Of a stretch of 5,501 bases of DNA, positions 1 to 5,501 are shown one piece after another (position 1 is the first letter of the stretch; each line of letters starts with the position of its first letter). The notes under the pieces are model-generated. The model worked only from the letters and a program-made list of their open reading frames with translations, was not told the origin of the DNA and did not search any database. Source of the stretch: an uncultured Lysobacter sp. (GTDB lineage Bacteria > Pseudomonadota > Gammaproteobacteria > Xanthomonadales > Xanthomonadaceae); assembly GCA_946479915.1 (NCBI GenBank), contig CAMLHR010000101.1, positions 1 through 5,501 of the forward strand, given 5' to 3'. The translations under genes and the position numbers were made by a program.

Positions 1-184
1 CCGGCCGCTCCACGACCAGCTCGACCACCACTACCTCAACGACATCGAGGGGCTGGAGAACCCGACCAGCGAGCGCCTCGCCGCGTGGATCTGGGAGCGC
101 CTCAAGCCCGTCCTGCCCGCGCTGTCGCAGGTCACCGTGCACGAGACCTGCACGTCCGGTTGCCGCTACCGCGGCCCGGGCTGA
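1..184 (+). CDS. queD: 6-carboxytetrahydropterin synthase QueD, C-terminal part (5' end outside window)
   Basis: QueD is a cytosolic T-fold enzyme that converts dihydroneopterin triphosphate to 6-carboxy-tetrahydropterin, an early step of the preQ0/queuosine tRNA-modification pathway. The window shows the last 60 residues, read from base 2 and ending in TGA at 182-184. The family is usually about 120 residues, so this is roughly the C-terminal half. Visible hallmarks are LDHHYLND, carrying the Asp-His pair of the catalytic triad, then GLENPTSE, the amphipathic [10 protein letters not shown] helix, and [10 protein letters not shown], whose Glu is the pterin-anchoring residue of the T-fold. The zinc-binding histidines and catalytic Cys would lie upstream of the window. 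The gene converges on the minus-strand hypothetical gene and overlaps it by 19 bases. A eukaryote-type 6-pyruvoyl-tetrahydropterin synthase is a less likely alternative, because the motif spacing matches bacterial QueD. Confidence 0.93.
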   Translation, partial: RPLHDQLDHHYLNDIEGLENPTSERLAAWIWERLKPVLPALSQVTVHETCTSGCRYRGPG

Positions 185-810
185 TCCCGCCGCGCGCCGG
201 GGACGTCCCGCGCGCCGCTTCCCGGTTCCGTCGACACGCCCTTGAGCGACCGCGCCATGCGCCGCGCGAGCGGCTGGATGCGGTCCTCGTCCAGGCCTTC
301 GGCCAGCAGGTCCGCCACCAGGTGCACCACGGTCGCGAACTGCGACGGCAGCAGCGCCAGGCCCGGATCGACCGCGCGCACCGCGATCGCGACCGGGTCT
401 TCCTCGCGCCGGGGCCTGACCGTCGCGCCGGACGACGCGACCGGCTGCTGCGACTGCACCCAGTCCATGGCCTCGGCGAAGTCGTCGAAGCGGCGGGTGG
501 CGACGCCACGTGCGGCCAGCATGGTTTCCAGCGCGTCGTCGAGCTGGTGGTCGAACCGGACGACGGCCGCGAGGCGCGCGTCACGGCCACGGAACGCCTC
601 GGCGATCAGGTCGGCCGCGCGTTCGTTCGACGCGTCGTCGTGCTCGAAGACATGCGCCTGCCGGTAGTCCACGAGGATGCGGTAGCAGCCCAGTTCCCGC
701 GCGCGCGCCAGCACCTCCTTGACTGCATCGCGCCGCTGCGCGGGCGACAGCACGCCGGCCTGCTGGACGAGCAGCGCGCGGACGGGGGTTCCGACGGTGA
801 CGATGCGCAT
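166..810 (-). CDS. Uncharacterised two-part soluble protein (214 aa) downstream of the RND efflux operon
   Basis: I do not recognise a named family. The 214-residue protein has no signal peptide or membrane segment, so it is probably cytoplasmic. Residues 1-120 read as an alternating strand/helix domain: MRIVTVG, a long helix ending near 40, the strand YRILVDYRQ, then helices around 62-75 and a strand [10 protein letters not shown]. This loosely resembles STAS/SpoIIAA-like folds, which is inference only. A polar linker (about 121-137) leads to a helical segment at 150-192, followed by a Gly/Arg/Pro-rich tail (195-214) that probably lacks fixed structure. The ATG start at 810 is favoured by AGGAGG five bases upstream. 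The stop is TAG at 168-166, inside the convergent queD end. The gene begins 64 bases after the permease stop on the same strand, so co-transcription is possible. No key catalytic residues could be assigned. Confidence 0.8.
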   Translation of the reverse strand: MRIVTVGTPVRALLVQQAGVLSPAQRRDAVKEVLARARELGCYRILVDYRQAHVFEHDDASNERAADLIAEAFRGRDARLAAVVRFDHQLDDALETMLAARGVATRRFDDFAEAMDWVQSQQPVASSGATVRPRREEDPVAIAVRAVDPGLALLPSQFATVVHLVADLLAEGLDEDRIQPLARRMARSLKGVSTEPGSGARDVPGARRDQPGPR

Positions 811-815
811 TCAGC

Positions 816-821
816 CCTCCT
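816..821 (-). promoter_or_regulatory. Strong Shine-Dalgarno of the hypothetical gene
   Basis: On the minus strand the sequence reads AGGAGG, then GCTGA, then ATG: a full match to the anti-Shine-Dalgarno at five-base spacing. It fixes the start at 810 and is much stronger than the site in front of the permease gene. It begins one base after the 3' arm of the 823-855 hairpin. Confidence 0.85.
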
Positions 822-822
822 G

Positions 823-855
823 CCATCGCCCCCGATTCAAGCGCGGGGGCGATGG
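823..855 (-). terminator. Perfect 12-bp GC-rich hairpin between permease and hypothetical gene (terminator-like, no U tract)
   Basis: The arms CCATCGCCCCCG (823-834) and CGGGGGCGATGG (844-855) are perfectly complementary across a 9-base loop. The hairpin starts 19 bases after the permease stop codon. On the minus strand the downstream arm is followed by CAGGAGGGCTGA and the next start codon, not by a run of T, so a classic Rho-independent terminator is unlikely. More plausible roles are protection of the upstream adaptor-permease mRNA from 3' exonucleases, partial attenuation, or an influence on translation of the next gene. The structure is seen directly; its role is inferred. Confidence 0.6.
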
Positions 856-874
856 AGGCAGGGTGAACCGCCGG

Positions 875-3800
875 TCAGTGCGCGGTGGCGGCCTTCCGGG
901 CCTCGGCCTTGTGGTGGTCGCGGCCGATCAGGAGGTAGATCACCGGCACGACGAACAAGGTGAACAGGGTGCCGATGGCCATGCCGCCGACGATCACCAG
1001 GCCGATCTGGTTGCGCGACTCGGCGCCGGCGCCGGTGGCGATCGCCAGCGGCAGCGCGCCGAACACCATCGCGCCGGTGGTCATCAGGATCGGGCGCAGG
1101 CGCAGCGAGGCGGCTTCCACCACCGCGTCGAACTTCGTCCGGCCCTGCTCCTGCAGCTGGTTCGAGAACTCCACGATCAGGATGCCGTGCTTGGCGATCA
1201 GGCCCACGAGCGTGATCAACCCGATCTGCGAGTAGATGTTGATGCTGCCGTGGCCGCTCAGCGTCAGCGCCAGGAACGCGCCGAACGCGGCCAGCGGCAC
1301 GGCCAGCAGGATCACCAGCGGGTCGATCCAGCTTTCGAACTGCGCGGCCAGCACCAGGAAGATGAAGACCAGCGCCAGCGACAGCATCAGCAGGAAGTCG
1401 CTCGATGATTCGCGGAACTCGCGGCTCTGCCCGGTCAGGTCGTACAGCGCGTTCGGCGCGACCTCCTCGAGCGCACCCTCCATCCAGTCCAGCGCCTCGC
1501 CCATCGAATACCCGGGCGCCAGGCCCGCGCTGATGGTGGCCGAGCGCAGCTTGTTGAAGTGGTTGAGCTCCTTGGCCGCCACGCCTTCACTGACGGTGAC
1601 CAGGTTGGACAGCTGCACCATCTCGCCGTTGCCGCCGCGCACGTAGATGTTGCTCAGGTCGCCGGGCGTGCGCCGTTGCGCGTCGGCCACCTGCACGAGC
1701 ACGTCGTACTGCTCGGACCCCTTCTTGAAGCGCGTCACCTGCCGGCCGCCCAGCAGCGTCTCCAGCGTGCGGCCGACTTCGGACACGGACGAGCCGACCG
1801 CCGCGACCTTCTCGCGGTCCACGTCGATGCGCAGCTGCGGCTTGTCCAGCTTCAGGCTGCTGTCCGGGTTGGTCAGCTTCGGGTTCTCCGCCATCTTGGC
1901 GAGCATCGCCTGCATGGTCTGGCCCAGCTCCTCCCAGGTGCCCGTCGTCTGCACCACGAAGCTGACCGGCTGGCCGAAGCCCTCCTGGCCCAGCGGCGGC
2001 GGCAGCGTCGGGAACGCCATGATCCCGGGGATCGCCATGAACTGGCCCATGAGCTGGCCCTGCACCTCGGTGGCGCTGACGTCGCGGTCGGCCCAGTCGT
2101 CGAGCATCACGAAGCCGATCGTGTTGGTGACGGCCGGGAAGCCGACGATCTGGAAGTACTGCTGCACGTTCGGGTGCTGCGAGAACGCCGACTCCATCAT
2201 CCGCGCGTAGCGGTCGGTGTACTCGACCGTGGAGCCTTCCGGCGCCATGCCGAAGCCGATGACGAAGCCCTGGTCCTCCTGCGGCGCGAGCTCGTCGGGC
2301 AGGTTGATGGCCATCACCAGCGCCGCGGCGAACACCGCCACGCCGAACACCGCCACCGCCGTGCGCCACTTCAGCGCGCGGGTCAGCCCGGCGCGGTAGC
2401 GGGCGTCCAGCCAGCGCAGCGCGCGCTCGCCCATCTCGAACAGGCGGCCGTGCTTCTTCTCGTGGCGCAGCAGCCGCGAGGACAGCATCGGCGACAGCGT
2501 CAGCGCGACGAAGCCGGAGACCAGCACCGCGCCCGCGAGCGTCAGCGCGAACTCGACGAACAGCTTGCCGGTCCGGCCGGTGGAGAACGCCAGCGGCAGG
2601 TACACCGCGGCCAGCGTCAGCGTCATCGCGACGATCGCGAACCCGATTTCCTTGCTGCCCTTCAGCGCCGCCTCCATCGGCGGCATGCCTTCCTCGACGT
2701 GCCGGTAGATGTTCTCGAGCATGACGATCGCGTCGTCCACGACGAGGCCGATCGCCAGCACCATGGACAGCAGCGTCAGCGTGTTGATGGTGAAGCCGAA
2801 CGCGTACATCAGCGCGAACGCGCCGATCAGCGACACGGGGATCGTCACCAGCGGGATGAGCGTCGCCCGCCAGCTGCGCAGGAACAGGAAGATCACCAGC
2901 ACGACCAGCAGCACCGCCTCGGCGACGGTCTTGTAGACCTCCTCGATCGACTTCTGGATGAAGACGGTGGAGTCGAACGCGACCTGGACCTTCATGCCGT
3001 CGGGCAGCGTGCGCTGGATCTCCGGCAGCATCTCGGCGAGGTCGGCGGAGATGTCGAGCGGGTTGGCGACGGCCTGCTTCACGACGGCCAGCGGCACCGC
3101 GTTGACGCCGTTGTAGCGCGCGCGGAAGCGCTGCTCCTGCGCGCCCCGCTCCACGCGCGCGACGTCGCGCAGGCGCACCAGGTAGCCGTCGTCGGACTCG
3201 CCCAGGATGACGGCGCCGAATTCCTCGGCCGTCTGCAGGTCCGTCTCCGACAGCACGGTGAACTCGCGGTCGGTGCTCTCGACGCGGCCGGCGGGGATCT
3301 CGACGTTCTGCGCGCGCAGCGCGGCCTCGACGTCGGCCGGGGTCAGGCCGAAGCCGGCCAGGCGCTGCGGCTGCAGCCACACGCGCATGGCGTAGGTGCT
3401 CGCGAACACCTGCGCCTGGGCCACGCCCGGGATCGTCTGGATGCGGTCCTTGACCAGGCGCTCGGCGGTGTCCGCCAGCTCGACGTTGCTGTGGCGGTCG
3501 GAGGAGAACGCCAGGTAGATGATCGGCTGCTGGTCGGCCTCCTGCTTCTGGATGACCGGTTCGTTGGCCTCCTCGGGCAGGAACCCGCGCGCCTGGCCGA
3601 CGCGGTCGCGCACGTCGCTGGCGGCGCCGTCGGGATCGCGGTCGAGGTTGAAGCGGATCGTGACCTGGCTCGACTGCTCGCGGCTGACCGAGCTGATGAA
3701 GTCGATGCCCTCGACGCCCGACAGCGCGTCCTCGATGGGCTGCGTGATCTGCGACTCGATGACCTGCGCGCTGGCACCGGGGTACGAGGTGTTCACTGTG

Positions 3801-3934
3801 ACCACGGGGGTGTCGACGTTCGGGATCAGGCGCACGGGCAGTCGCGTCCAGGCGACCACGCCCACCAGCACGATGATCAGCGTCATGACCCATGCGAAGA
3901 CGGGCCGGCGGATGGAGACGTCGGAGAGGATCAT
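875..3934 (-). CDS. RND-family efflux permease, HAE-1-like (1019 aa, complete)
   Basis: This is an inner-membrane proton-driven pump subunit that works as a trimer and passes substrates to an adaptor and outer-membrane channel. Its 1019 residues fit the HAE family (about 1,020-1,050). It starts with the typical SIRRPVFAWV and TM1 (about 11-30). A periplasmic loop (about 31-335) precedes TM2-6 (about 338-484), with TM7 near 526-544, a second large loop (545-840), and TM8-12 (845-1003). The proton-relay pair Asp400-Asp401 sits in the TM4 motif GLVVDDAIVMLENIYRH, and Lys915 sits in the TM10 motif GLIAKHGILIVEFSN. Conserved FLFLRSWRATLIPL follows TM2. The start overlaps the adaptor stop as ATGA, which explains its weak ribosome site. 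The loop at 596-608 is shorter than the Phe/Gly-rich switch loop of AcrB. Substrates cannot be read from sequence; multidrug export is the default inference. Confidence 0.96.
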   Translation of the reverse strand: MILSDVSIRRPVFAWVMTLIIVLVGVVAWTRLPVRLIPNVDTPVVTVNTSYPGASAQVIESQITQPIEDALSGVEGIDFISSVSREQSSQVTIRFNLDRDPDGAASDVRDRVGQARGFLPEEANEPVIQKQEADQQPIIYLAFSSDRHSNVELADTAERLVKDRIQTIPGVAQAQVFASTYAMRVWLQPQRLAGFGLTPADVEAALRAQNVEIPAGRVESTDREFTVLSETDLQTAEEFGAVILGESDDGYLVRLRDVARVERGAQEQRFRARYNGVNAVPLAVVKQAVANPLDISADLAEMLPEIQRTLPDGMKVQVAFDSTVFIQKSIEEVYKTVAEAVLLVVLVIFLFLRSWRATLIPLVTIPVSLIGAFALMYAFGFTINTLTLLSMVLAIGLVVDDAIVMLENIYRHVEEGMPPMEAALKGSKEIGFAIVAMTLTLAAVYLPLAFSTGRTGKLFVEFALTLAGAVLVSGFVALTLSPMLSSRLLRHEKKHGRLFEMGERALRWLDARYRAGLTRALKWRTAVAVFGVAVFAAALVMAINLPDELAPQEDQGFVIGFGMAPEGSTVEYTDRYARMMESAFSQHPNVQQYFQIVGFPAVTNTIGFVMLDDWADRDVSATEVQGQLMGQFMAIPGIMAFPTLPPPLGQEGFGQPVSFVVQTTGTWEELGQTMQAMLAKMAENPKLTNPDSSLKLDKPQLRIDVDREKVAAVGSSVSEVGRTLETLLGGRQVTRFKKGSEQYDVLVQVADAQRRTPGDLSNIYVRGGNGEMVQLSNLVTVSEGVAAKELNHFNKLRSATISAGLAPGYSMGEALDWMEGALEEVAPNALYDLTGQSREFRESSSDFLLMLSLALVFIFLVLAAQFESWIDPLVILLAVPLAAFGAFLALTLSGHGSINIYSQIGLITLVGLIAKHGILIVEFSNQLQEQGRTKFDAVVEAASLRLRPILMTTGAMVFGALPLAIATGAGAESRNQIGLVIVGGMAIGTLFTLFVVPVIYLLIGRDHHKAEARKAATAH
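3931..3934 (-). promoter_or_regulatory. ATGA stop/start overlap coupling adaptor to permease translation
   Basis: The minus-strand bases ATGA contain both the permease start (ATG) and the adaptor stop (TGA). The only purine-rich element upstream of the permease start is GAGG about ten bases away, so ribosomes probably re-initiate after finishing the adaptor. This would keep adaptor and pump production linked. Confidence 0.85.
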
Positions 3935-5028
3935 TCGGGCGCGGCCTCGTCGGCCGGCATGACCATCACCCCGATGCCGGGGAAGAACATCGGCTTGCCG
4001 TGGCCGGCGGTGATGACCACGTCGCCCGGCTGCAGGCCACTGGTGACCTCGATCAGGCCCGGCACGCGGGTGCCGGTCTGCACGACGACGCGGTTGGCCT
4101 TGCCGTCCACGACCGTGTAGACGAAGCGCTCGTCACCCTGCTGCATCAGCGCCTGCTCGGGCACCATCAGCACCTCGGCGTCGCCGGCCGGCTGCAGCTG
4201 CAGGCGCGCGAACTGGCCGGGGCGCAGCTTGCCGTCGGGGTTGGCGATGCGGGCGCGCAGCTGCACGCTGCGGCTGTTGGCGTCGATCACGGGGTCGATC
4301 GCGACCACTTCGCCCCCGAAGGTCTCGCCGGGGAACGCGTCCACCGACACCTGGATGTGCTGGCCCGGGTCAAGCCGCGCGATGTCGGTTTCCGGGACGC
4401 TGAAGTCCACCTCGATCGGGTCGGTGCGGACCAGCGTGACGAGGTCCTGGCCGGCGGTGACGTAGTCGCCGACGCTGACTTCGCGCAGGCCGACCTGGCC
4501 GGCGAACGGCGCGCGCAGGGTCATCTTCGACAGTGCTGTGCGCGCCGAGGCGACGCGCGCGGCGTCGACGGCCTGCTGCGCCTGGAGCGAGTCGTAGTCG
4601 GAGCGCGCGATCAGCTTCGCCTCGATCAGCTGCTCGGCGCGGTTCGCGGCGGCGCGGCTGTTGGCGAGGTTCGCCTGGGCCTCGGCGAGGGCCGCGCGCG
4701 CGGCGTCGCTGTCGAGGGTGAACAGCGGGTCGCCGCCGTCCACGCGGCCGCCTTCACGGAAATGGATGCGGGTGATGCGGCCGGCGACCTCGGGGCTGAC
4801 CACGACCGACTCGTCGGCGCGCAGGGTGCCCACCGTCTGCAGGCCCGTGGTGAGCGGCTGCAACTCGACGGTGACGGCCTCGACGGGCAGCTGCATCCCG
4901 CCGGGCGGGCCGCCGGCGCCGGCGGCGCCTGCGTCGGGCTCGTCGGAGCAGGCGGCGACGCCGAGCGACAGCGCGACGGACAGGAACACGGGGATCGCCA
5001 ATGAAGGCCGGAGACCATTGCGGCGCAT
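3931..5028 (-). CDS. RND efflux periplasmic adaptor subunit (membrane fusion protein, lipoprotein, 365 aa)
   Basis: This adaptor bridges the inner-membrane permease encoded next to it and an outer-membrane channel. Residues 1-26 form a lipoprotein signal (Arg-rich start, hydrophobic 10-24, lipobox GVAAC with Cys27 as acylated residue). A Gly/Ala/Pro linker (about 31-44) follows. The barrel-sandwich (lipoyl-like) halves are at about 73-103 (SPEVAGRITRIHFREGGRV) and 170-200 (TLRAPFAGQVG). Between them lies a fairly short alpha-hairpin (about 106-168) rich in Ala, Glu and Gln. The beta-barrel spans about 203-277 (PGQ, RPGQFARLQL), and a membrane-proximal domain about 283-350 ends with GLQPGDVVITAG. 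The ATG at 5028 is chosen because AAGGA lies six bases upstream and the signal peptide begins there. The stop overlaps the permease start by four bases, so the two are translationally coupled. Ser follows Cys27, where AcrA has Asp, so inner-membrane retention is not guaranteed by the +2 rule. Confidence 0.95.
   Translation of the reverse strand: MRRNGLRPSLAIPVFLSVALSLGVAACSDEPDAGAAGAGGPPGGMQLPVEAVTVELQPLTTGLQTVGTLRADESVVVSPEVAGRITRIHFREGGRVDGGDPLFTLDSDAARAALAEAQANLANSRAAANRAEQLIEAKLIARSDYDSLQAQQAVDAARVASARTALSKMTLRAPFAGQVGLREVSVGDYVTAGQDLVTLVRTDPIEVDFSVPETDIARLDPGQHIQVSVDAFPGETFGGEVVAIDPVIDANSRSVQLRARIANPDGKLRPGQFARLQLQPAGDAEVLMVPEQALMQQGDERFVYTVVDGKANRVVVQTGTRVPGLIEVTSGLQPGDVVITAGHGKPMFFPGIGVMVMPADEAAPE
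4909..4926. repeat. 18-bp perfect GC palindrome in the adaptor linker region
   Basis: GCCGCCGGCGCCGGCGGC reads the same on both strands. It encodes part of the Gly/Ala/Pro linker just after the lipobox Cys of the adaptor. GC-only composition and Gly/Ala codons make a chance origin likely, but it could fold as a small hairpin early in the adaptor mRNA. Confidence 0.5.
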
Positions 5029-5034
5029 GCGAAG

Positions 5035-5039
5035 TCCTT
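5035..5039 (-). promoter_or_regulatory. Shine-Dalgarno of the adaptor gene
   Basis: AAGGA on the minus strand lies six bases before the ATG at 5028. It supports this start for the adaptor, whose signal peptide begins immediately afterwards. Confidence 0.7.
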
Positions 5040-5064
5040 GAGGGGGGCTATTCTTGTACCGGCC

Positions 5065-5073
5065 AGTTTAGCA
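5065..5073 (-). promoter_or_regulatory. Possible extended -10 promoter for the efflux operon
   Basis: Within the 74-bp gap between bioD and the adaptor gene, the minus strand carries TGCTAAACT: a TGn extension plus a 4/6 match to the TATAAT hexamer. It lies in the only AT-richer patch of the gap. The -35 region (CGTTCC at 17-bp spacing) is poor, which is tolerated by extended -10 promoters. Transcription would start near 5057-5059, giving a leader of about 30 bases that includes the Shine-Dalgarno. Readthrough from bioD, which points the same way, is an alternative or additional source of transcript. Confidence 0.35.
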
Positions 5074-5102
5074 TTGCGCCGACACCCGGAACGTGCCGGA
5101 AG

Positions 5103-5501
5103 TCAGTCCCTGAACAGGGAAATCCGGGTGAGGGCCGCGGCCAGTCGCGAGGGATCCGGCGAGGGACTCCACGGGAGCCGGCCCCAGCACGGCGCCGGCA
5201 GCCGGGCCGCGAGCAGCGCGACGTTGTCGTCGATCCGGGCCATGTCGGGATCGACCTCGCACGCGACCCACCCGGCCAGCGTGGCGCCGTCCGCCGCGAT
5301 CGCGCGCGCCGTGGCGTAGGCGTGGTTGAGGCAGCCCAGGCGCAGGCCCACGACCAGCACCACCGGCAGGTCCAGCGCGCGCACCAGGTCGGCCTGCATC
5401 AGGTCGGTCGCCAGCGGGGCCATCCAGCCGCCGACGCCCTCCACGACCACCGCATCGCCCTGCGCGGCCAGCCGCGCGTGGGCGGCGAGCAACGGCGCCA
5501 G
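5103..5501 (-). CDS. bioD: Dethiobiotin synthetase BioD, C-terminal part (5' end outside window)
   Basis: BioD is the cytosolic ATP-dependent ligase that closes the ureido ring of dethiobiotin from 7,8-diaminopelargonic acid and CO2, the penultimate step of biotin synthesis. The visible 132 residues are about 55-60% of a usual 220-240-residue enzyme. The open frame runs off the window end with LAPLLAAHARLA, so the TTG at 5492 is an internal Leu and not the start. Hallmarks are VVVEGVGGWMAPL (substrate/nucleotide loop), LPVVLVVGLRLGCLNHA (a signature of the family), the segment LAGWVACEVDPDM, and a terminal APCWGRLPW resembling the family's LGxIPW. The N-terminal P-loop would be outside the window. 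Where E. coli BioD has WVAND, this protein has WVACE. It ends with TGA at 5105-5103, 74 bases before the adaptor start, on the same strand. No other biotin gene is visible here. Confidence 0.95.
   Translation of the reverse strand: MAPLLAAHARLAAQGDAVVVEGVGGWMAPLATDLMQADLVRALDLPVVLVVGLRLGCLNHAYATARAIAADGATLAGWVACEVDPDMARIDDNVALLAARLPAPCWGRLPWSPSPDPSRLAAALTRISLFRD

Noticed and set aside
200..209. Palindrome GGGACGTCCC just after queD, considered as a queD terminator
   Set aside because: It is short, has no hairpin loop worth the name and no T tract, and lies inside the hypothetical coding region.
85..963. Plus-strand open frame of 292 codons across the queD end and the hypothetical gene
   Set aside because: It runs antisense to the hypothetical gene, has Arg-rich low-complexity translation, no ribosome site I could see, and crosses the queD end in the wrong frame.
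1587..3893. Long minus-strand open frame (768 codons) in another frame of the permease
   Set aside because: It is Arg/Gly/Ala/Pro-rich shadow sequence with no recognisable fold, and it is fully inside the RND gene.
1559..4120. Very long plus-strand open frame (853 codons) antisense to the permease
   Set aside because: The predicted protein is a His/Arg/Gln/Asp-rich low-complexity string with no domain. It mirrors codon bias of the real minus-strand gene, which has full RND motifs.
3892..5004. Plus-strand open frame of 370 codons antisense to the adaptor
   Set aside because: The translation is repetitive Val/Asp/His/Arg/Gly-rich shadow; the opposite strand encodes a complete adaptor with signal peptide and all domains.
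5107..5120. TCCCT-GAAC-AGGGA mini-hairpin next to the bioD stop, considered as a terminator
   Set aside because: It has only five base pairs, lies within the last bioD codons, and no T tract follows on the minus strand.
5068..5271. Minus-strand 67-codon frame overlapping the bioD end
   Set aside because: It is out of frame with the clearly recognisable BioD sequence and has no family resemblance.

Overview
The window is GC-rich DNA (roughly 70% GC by eye) with dense, GC3-rich genes and almost no intergenic space. The gene content (queuosine gene queD, a two-gene RND efflux operon, biotin gene bioD) suggests a gammaproteobacterium, most likely of the Lysobacter/Luteimonas type within the Xanthomonadaceae. 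That placement rests on overall protein character and composition, not on a marker gene.

Layout: (1) 1-184, plus strand, the C-terminal half of QueD (6-carboxytetrahydropterin synthase), whose 3' end overlaps tail-to-tail with the next gene. (2) 166-810, minus strand, an uncharacterised soluble 214-residue protein with a strong Shine-Dalgarno. (3) 811-874, a short gap holding a perfect 12-bp hairpin that ends one base before that Shine-Dalgarno. (4) 875-3934, minus strand, a complete 1019-residue RND efflux permease. (5) 3931-5028, minus strand, its periplasmic adaptor lipoprotein, sharing an ATGA overlap with the permease. (6) 5029-5102, a 74-bp gap with a possible extended -10 promoter. (7) 5103-5501, minus strand, the C-terminal part of BioD (dethiobiotin synthetase).

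How the genes work together: adaptor and permease form one translationally coupled unit and should build an inner-membrane/periplasm drug or solute efflux complex. No outer-membrane channel gene and no regulator is present in the window, so a TolC/OprM-type channel encoded elsewhere is presumably recruited. The hypothetical gene lies downstream in the same direction and may be co-transcribed, with the hairpin modulating readthrough or RNA stability. QueD (tRNA queuosine biosynthesis) and BioD (biotin biosynthesis) are housekeeping flanks with no obvious link to efflux.

I found no mobile element, CRISPR array, RNA gene or convincing new system. The main points of interest are the hairpin abutting a Shine-Dalgarno, the short switch-loop region of the permease, an unusual Cys in the nucleotide-binding segment of BioD, and the unknown gene attached to the efflux operon.
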